From Variovorax sp. OK212 (GTDB lineage: Bacteria > Pseudomonadota > Gammaproteobacteria > Burkholderiales > Burkholderiaceae_C), in NCBI RefSeq assembly GCF_900112425.1, contig NZ_FOLP01000021.1, forward strand, positions 39,808-103,807: a DNA stretch of 64,000 bases, given 5' to 3'. The stretch's first letter is position 1; every line of letters starts with the position of its first letter. The position numbers and the translations under genes were made by a program. The notes under the pieces were generated by a model. It worked only from the letters and a program-made list of their open reading frames with translations, was not told the origin of the DNA and ran no database searches. Positions 53,049 through 61,982 of the stretch are shown piece by piece.

Positions 53049-54254
53049 TTACTTGGCCGCGGCGGCTTCCTTCGCCGGGTCCTTCACGCGGTCGAACTTG
53101 TCGAACTCCACGTTCACCAGCTGGCCGTTCACGCGCTCGGTCTTGCGGATGTACACGGTCTGCACGATGTCGCGCGTGGCCGGGTCGATCTCGATGGGGC
53201 CGCGCGGGCTCTCGAAGCTCAGGCCCTTGAGCGCGTCCATGAACTTGTCGCCGGTGGTGTCGCCCTTGGTCTTGGCCAGCGCGAGGTCGATGGCGGCCAT
53301 GGCGTCATAGGCGGTCACGGCGAAGTAGCTCGGGCGCAGCTTGGCGCCGTTGTCGGCCGCGAAGTCCTTCACGAACTTCTGGTTCTTGGCCGAGGGGTGA
53401 GCGAACGAGTAGTGGTGGCTGGTGACCAGGCCCAGCGCCACGTCGCCGGTGGCGTCGAGGTAGCTGTCGTCGGTGGCTTCGCCCGTGGCGTACAGCTTGA
53501 TGCCGGCCTGCTCCATGCCGCGCTCCTTCCACACCTTCAGGAAGGCCGGCGGCATCACGCCCGAGGGGAAGAAGAAGAACACGGCCTGGGGCTTGGCGTC
53601 CTTGATGCGCTGCACGTAGGCCGAGAAGTCGGGGTTGTTCATGGGCGTGCGCACCTCGCCCGACACCTTGCCGCCGCCGGCGGTGAAGGTCTTCTTGAAG
53701 GCGGTTTCGGCGTCCACGCCCGAGGCGTAGTCGGCGACCACGGTGTAGGCGTCCTTGATGCCTTCCTTGAGCATGTAGCGCGCCATCGGGTCGGTGACCT
53801 GCTGCACGGTGAATGACAGGCGCGCCACATAAGGCGAGCTGGTGGTGATGGCCGAGGAGGCGGCGTTCATCACGATGGTCGGGATCTTCGCCTGCGTGGC
53901 GATGGCGCCCACGGCGTAGGCGTTGGGGCTGAAGTCCAGGCCGGTGAGCACGCTCACCTTGTCGCGCACGATGAGCTCCTGCGCGATGCGCTTGGCGGCG
54001 TCGGGCGCGGGGCCGGCGGTGTCCTTCTTGATGATCTCCACGGTGCGCCCGCCCACCTTGCCGCCGTGCTCCTTCAGGTACAGCGCGATGCCGGCGTCGA
54101 ACTGGCGGCCGTAGTCGGCGTAGGGGCCGGAGTAGGTGGCGATGAGGCCGATGCGCAGCGGCTCGTCGGCGGCCTGGGCCGTGGCGCCCAGCAGGCCGAA
54201 GCCGGCCAGCAGCAGGGTCGAGAGAACGGTTCTCTTGGTCATCGTCGTCGTCAT
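53049..54254 (-). CDS. Branched-chain-type ABC transporter binding protein, LivK-like
   Basis: Periplasmic binding protein of 401 aa. Signal peptide MTTTMTKRTVLSTLLLAGFG..AQA; fold start LRIGLIATYSGPYADYGRQFDAGIALYLKEHGGKVGGRTVEIIKKDTAG. It is the dedicated binder of the Liv importer, 97 bp after the ferredoxin gene. The mature sequence resembles binders for aromatic or amide compounds (e.g. ANFAAYVQRIKDAKPQAVFFFFPSG-type blocks) more than true LivJ, but this is an impression only. Confidence 0.9.
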   Translation of the reverse strand: MTTTMTKRTVLSTLLLAGFGLLGATAQAADEPLRIGLIATYSGPYADYGRQFDAGIALYLKEHGGKVGGRTVEIIKKDTAGPAPDAAKRIAQELIVRDKVSVLTGLDFSPNAYAVGAIATQAKIPTIVMNAASSAITTSSPYVARLSFTVQQVTDPMARYMLKEGIKDAYTVVADYASGVDAETAFKKTFTAGGGKVSGEVRTPMNNPDFSAYVQRIKDAKPQAVFFFFPSGVMPPAFLKVWKERGMEQAGIKLYATGEATDDSYLDATGDVALGLVTSHHYSFAHPSAKNQKFVKDFAADNGAKLRPSYFAVTAYDAMAAIDLALAKTKGDTTGDKFMDALKGLSFESPRGPIEIDPATRDIVQTVYIRKTERVNGQLVNVEFDKFDRVKDPAKEAAAAK

Positions 54255-54350
54255 GGGAAAACGCCTTTCAGGTGGAATGAACGCGCCCCCTCGGGCGCTG
54301 CTGTCGTGTAACCGGATGTGCAACGCGGGCGATGATGCCCGAGCCGCGCT

Positions 54351-54674
54351 TCAAACCTGGGTATCGGGCACGTGCACCGTGAGGCCATCGAAGGCCGCGG
54401 TGACCGTGAGCTGGCAGCTCAGCCGGCTGCCGGGCCGGCGCTCGGACGCCACGGCCTCGAGCAGCGCGCTCTCCATGTCGTCGGGCGGCGGCAGCAGGCC
54501 GATGAAGGCGTCGTCCACGTAGACGTGGCAGGTGGCGCAGGAGCAGCAGCCGCCGCACTCGGCGTCGATGCCGCGCACGTTGCCGCGGATGGCGGTCTCC
54601 ATCACGCTGGCGCCGACCTTGGCGTCGACCTCGCGCGTGGTGCCGTCCTTGAGGATGTAGTGGATCGTGGGCAT
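54351..54674 (-). CDS. Adrenodoxin-type [2Fe-2S] ferredoxin
   Basis: Ferredoxin of 107 aa that passes single electrons to the oxygenase of the operon. Cluster cysteines Cys 40, 46 and 49 (C-x5-C-x2-C) and Cys 87 (RLSCQL) are in the adrenodoxin arrangement. Two extra cysteines at 43 and 44 (ECGGCCSCATCH) sit inside the cluster loop, which is unusual. It is 16 bp after the GS-like gene. No ferredoxin reductase is encoded beside it, so a shared reductase must serve. Confidence 0.93.
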   Translation of the reverse strand: MPTIHYILKDGTTREVDAKVGASVMETAIRGNVRGIDAECGGCCSCATCHVYVDDAFIGLLPPPDDMESALLEAVASERRPGSRLSCQLTVTAAFDGLTVHVPDTQV

Positions 54675-54690
54675 TCTTGTGGAGGCTCGT

Positions 54691-56142
54691 TCAGAACATG
54701 TCGAAGTACTCGCGGTGTTCCCACTCGCTGACTTCGAGGTTGAAGCGGGCGATTTCCGCTTCCTTGATGTGGCAGAGGTAGTCGACGAAGGTCTTGCCCA
54801 TCTGCGTGTTGAGCATCTCGTCGCGGCGCAGGCAGGCCAGCGCATCGCCGAGCGAGCGGGGCAGTTGCTCGGCCGGCGTTTCGTACGGCGCATCGGCGGA
54901 AGGGCCCGGGTCGGTCCGGTTCCCGATGCCGTCGAGGCCGGAGAACAGCTGCGACGCGAGGTACAGGTACGGGTTGGCCGTCGGCTCGCCCACGCGGTTC
55001 TCGATGCGCGAGGCGTTCTGCCCCACGCCGCCGAGCACGCGCAGCATCGCGCCGCGGTTGTCCTTGGCCCAGATCGCGCGGTCGGGCGCCAGCGAGAACG
55101 GGCGGTAGCGGCGGTAGCCGTTGATGGTCGGGCTCGCGAGCGCCGCGGCGCCGCAGGCGTGCGCCTTCAGGCCGCCGAGGTAGTGCATGCCGATCTCGCT
55201 CAGGTGCTGGCCCTCGGCCTCGGGCATGAACGCGTTCACGCCGTCGCTCTTGCGGCGCAGCGACTGGTGCAGATGCCAGCCGCTGGACATCACGTTGGGG
55301 ATCTTCGGGCGGCACATGAAGGTGGCGTGCAGGCCGGCGCGCTGGCAGATCTGCTTGATGGCGCTGCGCAGCAGCACCATGGTGTCGGCGGGCGTCACGC
55401 CGGCGGTGGGGCCGAAGGTCAGCTCGAACTGGCTCGGGCCGAACTCGATTTCCAGCGAGCGCAGCGGCAGGCCCAGCGCAATCAGCTGCGAGCGCAGCAG
55501 CTCCATCAGCGTGTCGACGCGGTCGTAGCGCAGCTCGGTCAGGTACTGGTGGCCGTGCGACAGCAGCGACACGCGCGGCGGCTCGCCGGGCTGGCCCGAG
55601 TCGGCCAGGCCCATGCGCGCGTCTTCCAGCTTGAAGACGTGGAACTCCACCTCCAGGCCGGCGATGAAGTCCAGCCCCAGCGCGTCGAGCTGGCGCACCG
55701 CGCGCTGCAGGATCTGCCGGGTGGCGAAGGGGCAGGGCTTGCCGTCGGCCATGTAGGCGTCGCACAGCACCCAGCCGGTGCGCGGCGACCACGGCAGCAC
55801 CTTGAAGGTGGCGGGGTCGGCCACGATGGTGAAGTCGGCGCCGCCCTGCAGGCCTTCGATGGCGAAGCCGCCGTTGGCGCTGAACACCGGGAACACGGTC
55901 TTGTGCGAGGTGTCCTTGGCCAGCAGGGTGGAGGTGAGGTTCACGCCCTCCCACAGGGCCGAGCGCGCCTCGGTGGCGACCAGCGTCTTGCCGCGCAGGA
56001 TGCCGTGCTGGTCGGGCCAGGCGAAGCGGACGAGGTCGACCTCGCCGCTGTCGATGCGGCGCACCAGTTCCCTGGCCTGCGCGTGCTGGTCGTCGGACCA
56101 CAGACCGAAGCGGTCGACGAATGTGTGGCTCTTGGTGCTCAT
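54691..56142 (-). CDS. Glutamine synthetase-like ligase
   Basis: GS-fold ATP-dependent ligase of 483 aa. GS blocks seen: RFAWPDQHGILRGKTL (beta-Grasp domain), GLEVEFHVFK and SLEIEFGPSQFELTFGPT (metal-binding Glu), GWHLHQSL and ENRVGEPTANPYLYLASQL. It differs from GlnA in being in a catabolic operon. Paralogs such as those of aniline (gamma-glutamylanilide) and isopropylamine degradation attach glutamate to an amine before oxygenation. The order Rieske oxygenase, GS-like, ferredoxin, importer supports such a role; the amine is unknown. Confidence 0.9.
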   Translation of the reverse strand: MSTKSHTFVDRFGLWSDDQHAQARELVRRIDSGEVDLVRFAWPDQHGILRGKTLVATEARSALWEGVNLTSTLLAKDTSHKTVFPVFSANGGFAIEGLQGGADFTIVADPATFKVLPWSPRTGWVLCDAYMADGKPCPFATRQILQRAVRQLDALGLDFIAGLEVEFHVFKLEDARMGLADSGQPGEPPRVSLLSHGHQYLTELRYDRVDTLMELLRSQLIALGLPLRSLEIEFGPSQFELTFGPTAGVTPADTMVLLRSAIKQICQRAGLHATFMCRPKIPNVMSSGWHLHQSLRRKSDGVNAFMPEAEGQHLSEIGMHYLGGLKAHACGAAALASPTINGYRRYRPFSLAPDRAIWAKDNRGAMLRVLGGVGQNASRIENRVGEPTANPYLYLASQLFSGLDGIGNRTDPGPSADAPYETPAEQLPRSLGDALACLRRDEMLNTQMGKTFVDYLCHIKEAEIARFNLEVSEWEHREYFDMF

Positions 56143-56165
56143 GGCGTGCGTGCGGTGAGCGGGGC

Positions 56166-57497
56166 TCAGGCGGCGAGCCGTGCCGAGGCCCAGTCGGACT
56201 TCAGGCGGCGCGCGCGGTCGGCCTCCTGCCAGTAGGTCTCGGTGGCGGCCTCGTCGCTGACGTGGCCGATGCCGTCGATGGACGGCGGCCCGGTCATGGC
56301 GCTGGCCTGCGCGGCGTCGATGAGCATCGGCGCGGTCTCGCCGGCCAGGGTGGCCTCGATGGCCTTCACCAGCACGCGGCGGTAGGCGATGATGCCCTTG
56401 TCGGTGCTGCCCAGGTGCTCGCGCGTGCGGTCTTGAATGGCGCCCTGCGACTCCACCGCCCACTGGTCGTGCACGTTGATGTCGTCGCCCATGCCGGTGT
56501 AGGTCTCGGTCAGCTGCTCCTCGATGCTGAAGCCGTAGTTGTTGCGCTTGTTCTTGCGCGAGGTGTAGTCGGGCAGCTCGTAGAGCTTCAGGCGCTGGTC
56601 GCGCATCTGCTGCTTGTCGACCGGGCCGGTGAAGCTGGTGAAGACGGCGTACCAGTAGCAGTGCGTGTCGTCCACCGGCACGTGCCACTGCGAGATGGTC
56701 ATCTCCGCGCTCATCGGGATCACGAAGGCCTGCGGGAACACCACGTTGGTCACGCGCACGTGGGTGGTGTCTTCGCTCAGCTTGCGCAGCGCCTTCAGGC
56801 GAAAGCCGTAGTCGGTGGGCTCCACGCTGATGTCGGGGCGGTCGTACTCGCGCAGCACCTTGGTGATGGGCATGTCGGAGTCGGCGGAGGCGCCGCGGAA
56901 CTGCTTGCCGTAGCTTTCCGAGGTGTCCGCGTCCTCGAAGAAGCGGTGCAGGTACGAGGCGTGCGCGGGGTCGATGCCCACCTCGAGCGCCTGCAGCCAG
57001 TTGCACTCGAACAGGCCCTTGAAGGCGAAGGTGTGGCTGTCGGGCGCGACGAAGCAGTCGAAGTCCGCAAAGGCCGGGGGCTCGCCCTCGCCGATGTACG
57101 CGAAGACCACGCCGGCTTTCTCGACCACCGGATAGGCCGACTGCTTGATGCGGCTGCACAGCTTGCTGGTGGCGGGCTCGGCCGGGGTTTCGAGGCAGTT
57201 GCCCTTGGCGTCGAAGAGCCAGCCGTGGAAGGCGCAGCGGATGCCGCCGTTTTCGAGCCGGCCGAAGGCCAGGTCGGCGCCGCGGTGCGGGCAGTCGCGG
57301 TCGAGCATGCCGAGCTGGCCGCTCTCGTCACGGAACAGGACGAAGTCCTGCCCCATGAGCTTCACCGGCTTGACCGGGCGCGGGCCCGCCAGCTCGTCGG
57401 CCAGGGCCACCGGCTGCCAGTAGCGGCGCAGCAGCTTGCCTGCGGGCGCGCCGGGTCCGACGCGGGTGAGGAAATCGTTCTGCTCTGCGCTGATCAT
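56166..57497 (-). CDS. Rieske non-heme iron oxygenase, phthalate-dioxygenase-like
   Basis: Aromatic-ring or amine-directed Rieske oxygenase (443 aa), single alpha-type chain. The Rieske cluster is bound by Cys 69-x-His 71 and Cys 88-x2-His 91 (CPHRG..CAFHGW). The mononuclear iron site is in EVGIDPAHASYLHRFFED (Asp-x2-His-x4-His). The long C-terminal part (YGFSIEEQLTETYTGMGDDINVHDQWAVESQG) resembles the phthalate 4,5-dioxygenase/vanillate demethylase-like group (class IA/III). It is the first gene of the operon and faces a GntR gene with two 19-bp operator-like sites. Confidence 0.92.
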   Translation of the reverse strand: MISAEQNDFLTRVGPGAPAGKLLRRYWQPVALADELAGPRPVKPVKLMGQDFVLFRDESGQLGMLDRDCPHRGADLAFGRLENGGIRCAFHGWLFDAKGNCLETPAEPATSKLCSRIKQSAYPVVEKAGVVFAYIGEGEPPAFADFDCFVAPDSHTFAFKGLFECNWLQALEVGIDPAHASYLHRFFEDADTSESYGKQFRGASADSDMPITKVLREYDRPDISVEPTDYGFRLKALRKLSEDTTHVRVTNVVFPQAFVIPMSAEMTISQWHVPVDDTHCYWYAVFTSFTGPVDKQQMRDQRLKLYELPDYTSRKNKRNNYGFSIEEQLTETYTGMGDDINVHDQWAVESQGAIQDRTREHLGSTDKGIIAYRRVLVKAIEATLAGETAPMLIDAAQASAMTGPPSIDGIGHVSDEAATETYWQEADRARRLKSDWASARLAA

Positions 57498-57533
57498 CGT
57501 GCGGGCTCCATCGTGGGTGCTGTGGAAAGAGGC

Positions 57534-57552
57534 TTGCATCCATTGCATGCAA
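57534..57552. promoter_or_regulatory. GntR operator copy A
   Basis: TTGCATCCATTGCATGCAA, 37 bp upstream of the Rieske start codon at 57497. It matches copy B at 57681-57699 in 17 of 19 bases and contains the perfect palindrome TTGCATGCAA. A further half-site, GTATGCATTG, follows at 57555-57564. Confidence 0.72.
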
Positions 57553-57680
57553 CTGTATGCATTGTCTTGGTGATCCTCGATCCAGGTCAAACTTTCATCG
57601 GCCAATCTGCCCCGAAATGGGGCTTGCAACGCCTTTTATCAGGGTAAATGCTGACTGTGACGTGTGTTTTTCACACTTGC

Positions 57681-57699
57681 TTGCATCAAGTGCATGCAA
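57681..57699. promoter_or_regulatory. GntR operator copy B
   Basis: TTGCATCAAGTGCATGCAA, 60 bp upstream of the GntR start at 57760 and 147 bp from copy A. It should allow autoregulation. Between A and B the 262-bp gap contains no gene; the sequence CGTGTGTTTTTCACAC (57661-57676) is a further imperfect inverted repeat. Confidence 0.72.
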
Positions 57700-57759
57700 C
57701 AACCGAGCCAGCCTAAATTGGCTGCGTGCAATGCCGGGCGCGTCTCCTAAAATCGCCCG

Positions 57760-58494
57760 ATGGACTCCCAACAATCCCGCGTGCTCGTGCAACTGCGCGA
57801 CCTGATCCTCAAGGGCGAATTCGTGCCTGGAGAGCGGCTGGCCGAGATCCCGCTCGCCGAGAAGCTCGACGCCTCGCGCACCCCGGTGCGGCTGGCCCTG
57901 ACCAGCCTGGAGCACGAAGGCCTGATCGAGCAATCGCCCAGCGGCGGCTACCAGATGCGCCGCTTCACCTCGCAGGAGGTGGCCGACGCGATTCGCGTGC
58001 GTGGCGTGATCGAAGGCTTCGCGGCGCGCCTGCTGGCCGAGGACGGTGCGTCGCGCCAACTGCTGCGCGACCTGAAGGAGTGCCTGGACGACGGCGACCG
58101 CGCCGTGAACAAGCCCAGCATGGAAATCGACGACTACGCGGCGTACGTCGAGATGAACGACCGCTTTCACAAGCTGATCGTCGACGGCTGCGGCAACCTG
58201 GCGCTCAAGCGCGTGATGGACATGCTGGGCGGCCAGCCCTTCGCCGCGCCCAGCGCGATGCTGCCGATGCAGTCGTCGATGGAAGAGGGCCAGCAGTGGA
58301 TGCGCCAGGCGCACCGCACGCACCATGCGATGGTGCAGGCCATCGAGCGCGGGCAGGGCTCGCGGGCGCAGGCGCTGGGCGAGGAGCACGTCGAGATCGC
58401 ACGCATGAACCTCGACTACGCGCTGGAGCGGCCCGAACTCGCGGCCGAACTGATGCCCGGCATCCGGCTGGTGTCGAAGAGCCGGGCGAGCTGA
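57760..58494 (+). CDS. GntR/FCD-family regulator of the Rieske-Liv operon
   Basis: GntR regulator of 244 aa. The N-terminal winged helix (VLVQLRDLILKGEFVPGERLAEIPLAEKLDASRTPVRLALTSLEHEGLIEQSPSGGYQMRRFT) is followed by the FCD effector domain (ADAIRVRGVIEGFAARLLAEDG..HKLIVDGCGNLALKRVMDML), which often binds a carboxylate through metal-binding residues. It faces the Rieske gene and two 19-bp sites lie between, so it most likely represses the operon until a pathway compound binds. Confidence 0.92.
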   Translation: MDSQQSRVLVQLRDLILKGEFVPGERLAEIPLAEKLDASRTPVRLALTSLEHEGLIEQSPSGGYQMRRFTSQEVADAIRVRGVIEGFAARLLAEDGASRQLLRDLKECLDDGDRAVNKPSMEIDDYAAYVEMNDRFHKLIVDGCGNLALKRVMDMLGGQPFAAPSAMLPMQSSMEEGQQWMRQAHRTHHAMVQAIERGQGSRAQALGEEHVEIARMNLDYALERPELAAELMPGIRLVSKSRAS

Positions 58495-58597
58495 TCGCCA
58501 CGAGCAGCCGGGACGAACTCGGCGGTCTGTAAAAGACTGGCCGGTATTTCGGTGTTCACGTCGTCTGGTTGGCGACGCCCGAGACTAGAATTTCCGC

Positions 58598-59215
58598 ATG
58601 AGTGCCACTGCCCCCGCCAAGACCTCGTTCAAGGAACAGATGCTGCAGGCCCGCGAAGAGGCCATCGTGCAGACCGCGAACCGCCTGCTCGCCGAGAAGG
58701 GCTTCGAGTCGATGACGGTGGACGAAGTGGCCGCCGCCGTCGGCATCGCCAAGGCCAGCCTCTACAAGCACTTTCCCAGCAAGGAAGACCTGGCCGCCGC
58801 GGCCATGGTGCGCATCATGCAGCGCACCCTCGACTTCCTGGCCTCGGTGCCGGCGCAGGACAAGCCCGTCGACAAGCTGCGCGCCGTGGTGCGCTGGGCC
58901 ATGCAGGTGCAGCTGGCCGGCGAGATGCCGTCGCTGCCGCACCAGAACTCCACCCTGCGCGCCACGCTGATGAACAACCGCGGCTACCTCGACCGCCTGG
59001 TGACCATCAGCGACCAGCTCGGCGGCTGGATCCAGGCGGCGCAGGCCGACGGCTCGCTCGACCCGAAGCTGCCGGCCATCGCCGTGCTCTACACCTTGTT
59101 CGCGCGCGCCTGCGATCCGGTGCTGGGTTTCCTGAAGGCCGGCGGGCTGCAGACGGACGAGCAGATCGTCGAGCTGGTGCTCGCGACCTGCTTCGAAGGC
59201 ATTGCCGCGCGCTGA
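58598..59215 (+). CDS. TetR/AcrR family regulator
   Basis: TetR-type repressor of 205 aa. Helix-turn-helix: IVQTANRLLAEKGFESMTVDEVAAAVGIAKASLYKHFPSKEDLAAAAM. The C-terminal domain is of the usual length. It converges with the Tat amidase gene 18 bp downstream and follows the GntR gene after 103 bp on the same strand, so the target is not clear from position. Confidence 0.9.
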   Translation: MSATAPAKTSFKEQMLQAREEAIVQTANRLLAEKGFESMTVDEVAAAVGIAKASLYKHFPSKEDLAAAAMVRIMQRTLDFLASVPAQDKPVDKLRAVVRWAMQVQLAGEMPSLPHQNSTLRATLMNNRGYLDRLVTISDQLGGWIQAAQADGSLDPKLPAIAVLYTLFARACDPVLGFLKAGGLQTDEQIVELVLATCFEGIAAR

Positions 59216-59233
59216 GCGGCTTGCGCCCGCGCC

Positions 59234-60757
59234 TCAGCTGCTGAGCGCGCGCCGCGGCGTCACCACCGCTTCCACCGCCGCGCCCACGGCCAGCAGGCGG
59301 TGGTCGGTGTTGCCGATGCTGGCCACCATCAGCCCGACCGGCGCCGTGCCCGCGTCGTGGCAGGGCACCGAGAGCGCACAGCCGTCGAACAGGTTCACCA
59401 CCGAGGGGTTGCGCAGCATGCGGGCGTTGATGCGGTAGTACGTGTCGTCGTCCTTCACCACCTCGGCGATGGGCGGCGCGGTGTCGGGCGTGGTGGGCAT
59501 CAGCATCGCGTCGTAGCCGGCGGCCGCGGTGTTGATCGAGCGGATGAACTGGCGGCGCAGCGCCAGCAGCTGCAGGTAGTCGGGCGCGCTGATGGTCTCG
59601 CCGGTCTTGATGCGGGCGAGCACGCGCGGGTCGTATCGGGCGGCGCCGTTCTTGATGAAGTCGCGGTGCCAGGTGAAGGCTTCGGCCGCGGTGATCATGC
59701 CGCGCGGGTTGATGGTCGGCGCCTTCGCGAACTCCGCCATCGGCAGCTCGGTGACCGTGGCGCCCGCCGCCGAGAGCTTGGCCAGGGCCGACGCGAAGGC
59801 CGCGGCCACCGCCGGCGACAGGTCGTCCTGGAAGAAGGTCTTGGGCACCGCGAAGCGCAGGCCCCGCAGCGGCAGCACGCGCAAGGGGCGCGGCAGCTCG
59901 GCGGCCAGCACGGCGTCGAGCAGGGCGCAGTCTTCGACCGTCCATGCCATCGGGCCGGCGGAGTCGAACGAGGTCGACAGCGGCATCACGCCGTCCAGCG
60001 GCACGCGCCGCTGCGTCGGCTTGAAGCCCACCAGCCCGTTGAGCGCGGCCGGAATGCGCAGCGAGCCACCGGTGTCGGTGCCGATGGCGCCGGCCGCCAT
60101 GCCGTCGGCCACCGAGATCGCGCCGCCCGAGGTGGAGCCGCCCGGGATGCGGCCGGTGGCGCGGTCGAAGACGTTCTTCGGCGTGCCGTAGTGCGGGTTG
60201 ACGCCCAGCCCGGTGTAGGCGAACTCGACCGTGTTGGTGCGCCCGACGATGATCGCGCCGGCCCGGCGCAGCCGCTCGACCACGATGGCGTCGCGCGCCG
60301 CGGGCGGCTGGCCGGCCAGCACGACCGAGCCGCCGAGCGTGGTGATGCCGGTTTCGTCGAACAGGTCTTTCAGCGAAATCGGGATGCCGGCGATCGGCGA
60401 AGCGGCGGGGCGGCCGGCCTTGCGTTCGGCGTCCAGCCGCGCGGCGGTGCTTCGGGCCGTGTCGGCGTGCACGCGGATGAAGCTGCGCGCGCCTTCGCCC
60501 GCGGGGTTCTGGATGGCGGCCAGTGCTTCTTCCACCAGCTGGCTGCTGGTGAGCGTGCCGGCGGCGAGGCGGCGCGCCATCTCGGCCATCGACAGCTGGC
60601 CCATGGCCTTGCCGGTGCTTGTACCTGTGCCCATCCCCGTGCCGTCCCCCGGACCCTGGGCGAACGCCCGCGAGCAGATGCCGAGCAGGCCGGTGGCCGC
60701 GGCGGCGCCCGCGGTCTGTTTCAGGAAGGTGCGTCGTTGTTCTTGCTGTTGCGTCAT
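59234..60757 (-). CDS. Tat-exported amidase-signature enzyme
   Basis: Amidase of 507 aa with a Tat-like leader (QRRTFLKQTAGAAAATGLLGICSRAFAQ), thus probably folded before export to the periplasm. The Ser-cis-Ser-Lys triad is present: Lys in ISLKDLFDETG, Ser in GGSTSGGAISVADG and Ser in GTDTGGSLRIPAAL. A short Gly/Thr/Met repeat (GMGTGTSTG) links leader and enzyme. Substrates of such amidases range widely (amides, hydantoin-derived, N-acyl compounds). No transporter or regulator sits beside it. Confidence 0.92.
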   Translation of the reverse strand: MTQQQEQRRTFLKQTAGAAAATGLLGICSRAFAQGPGDGTGMGTGTSTGKAMGQLSMAEMARRLAAGTLTSSQLVEEALAAIQNPAGEGARSFIRVHADTARSTAARLDAERKAGRPAASPIAGIPISLKDLFDETGITTLGGSVVLAGQPPAARDAIVVERLRRAGAIIVGRTNTVEFAYTGLGVNPHYGTPKNVFDRATGRIPGGSTSGGAISVADGMAAGAIGTDTGGSLRIPAALNGLVGFKPTQRRVPLDGVMPLSTSFDSAGPMAWTVEDCALLDAVLAAELPRPLRVLPLRGLRFAVPKTFFQDDLSPAVAAAFASALAKLSAAGATVTELPMAEFAKAPTINPRGMITAAEAFTWHRDFIKNGAARYDPRVLARIKTGETISAPDYLQLLALRRQFIRSINTAAAGYDAMLMPTTPDTAPPIAEVVKDDDTYYRINARMLRNPSVVNLFDGCALSVPCHDAGTAPVGLMVASIGNTDHRLLAVGAAVEAVVTPRRALSS

Positions 60758-60863
60758 GGCGCTCTCTCCTCCATCGGTGAGATGGTCTCGAACCAGTCTA
60801 CACAGCGGTCGCGGCGCGCACGTTGCCGGCCGTTACGGTGTTACCGGGCGTGGCGCCGTCGGT

Positions 60864-61670
60864 TCAGCGCACGTCGATCAGCAAGTGGGGCTTGAAGCCT
60901 TCCTGCTCGCCGTTTCGCGCATAGCCCAGCGGGTTGGCCACGACGCGGCAGCCGTTCTTCACGTAGTCGGACGGGCAGTGCAGGTGGCCGTGCAGCCACA
61001 GCCTGGCGTGGGGCAGCAGCTCGTCGAGCGCATTGCAGAAGCCGGCCGTGCCGGGCGTCAGGCCGTAGCGCGGATCGCCGCTGTCGAGGCTGGGCGCGAA
61101 GTGGGTGATGGCCACCGTGGTGCCGTCGAAAGGTTCGGCCAGCGCCTGCGCGAGCCAGCCTTGGCAGGCCAGTCCCTGCTCGCGAAGCTGTTCGGCGAGG
61201 AAGAGCTTGCCGTTACGCATGGTGGCTGCTTTTTCAAGGTAGAAATCGGCTGCGCGCATCGCCTTGCCGCGTTTCTTCAGCGCCTCGCCCAGGCTGTCGG
61301 TGGGTTCGGCCAGCGCGTCGAAGTCGGCCCAGAGCGTGGTGCCGACGAAGCGGATGCCCCCGATGACGCGGGTTTCGCGCTCGAGCCAGAGGATGTCGAG
61401 CTCCTCGCAGAGGGAGCGCAGGCGGTCGTGGGTCTCGTCGAAGTCGAGGTTGTCGTACTCGTGGTTGCCCGGCACGTAGATCACCGGGGTCGGCCAGCCG
61501 TTGCGCGGCGAGAAGCGGCCCAGGCCGAAGTCGGTCTCGGTCAGCCGGGAGCGTTGCTGGTAGGAGCCGATGTCGCCCGCCAGGATCAGCATGTCGGCGC
61601 CCGGGACGGGCTCGGCATGGAAGCGGGGATGGGACTCCAGGTGCAGGTCGGACAGCAGTTGCAGCTTCAT
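60864..61670 (-). CDS. Metallophosphoesterase
   Basis: Calcineurin-type phosphoesterase of 268 aa. Metal-binding blocks run in order: SDLHLE (8-10 region), LAGDIGSY, VPGNHEYD, AITHFAP and LHGHLH. Similar enzymes include icc/Ser-Thr phosphatase-like proteins of unknown substrate. It lies alone between the amidase and the small gene at 61797. Confidence 0.9.
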   Translation of the reverse strand: MKLQLLSDLHLESHPRFHAEPVPGADMLILAGDIGSYQQRSRLTETDFGLGRFSPRNGWPTPVIYVPGNHEYDNLDFDETHDRLRSLCEELDILWLERETRVIGGIRFVGTTLWADFDALAEPTDSLGEALKKRGKAMRAADFYLEKAATMRNGKLFLAEQLREQGLACQGWLAQALAEPFDGTTVAITHFAPSLDSGDPRYGLTPGTAGFCNALDELLPHARLWLHGHLHCPSDYVKNGCRVVANPLGYARNGEQEGFKPHLLIDVR

Positions 61671-61730
61671 CGTCGGGGCAGTCTAGGTGAATTGCCCCAT
61701 GCATGAAGTGCATAAGGTTGAGCTTGTTTT

Positions 61731-61748
61731 ACTAGGGATAACCCTTAT
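61731..61748. promoter_or_regulatory. ACTAGGG palindrome, copy 1
   Basis: ACTAGGGATAACCCTTAT contains AGGG-N4-CCCT and lies 52 bp upstream of the small gene at 61797. A very similar element is found at 63008-63027, before the gene at 63087. Confidence 0.55.
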
Positions 61749-61796
61749 TCTTGAAACATCAACCACTCAGAGCACGGCCACAAGCCGCGCAACACC

Positions 61797-61970
61797 ATGT
61801 TCAGCCTCATCGCCCAAGTGGCCCGTTTCTTCCGTTCCTCGACCGCCACCGCCCCGGCCAGCCATGCCGCCGCGCTGATGGAAAGCGCCGACATGCGCGC
61901 CGGCCGCGGTGCGCACCACGCGCAGGAACTGCGCGCAGCTGCCAGCGCCTGGCTCAGCGTCGTCCGCTGA
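61797..61970 (+). CDS. Small basic protein (57 aa), function unknown
   Basis: Short open frame encoding MFSLIAQVARFFRSSTATAP to WLSVVR, 57 codons, alanine- and arginine-rich, with a weak amphipathic N-terminus (FSLIAQVARFFR). Its start ATG is preceded by CAACACC, without a strong ribosome site. It lies between divergent and convergent neighbours with a palindromic control-like element in front, and the reading frame uses the local codon bias, so it is probably real though unrecognised. Confidence 0.55.
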   Translation: MFSLIAQVARFFRSSTATAPASHAAALMESADMRAGRGAHHAQELRAAASAWLSVVR

Positions 61971-61982
61971 TCCACCTTTCGG

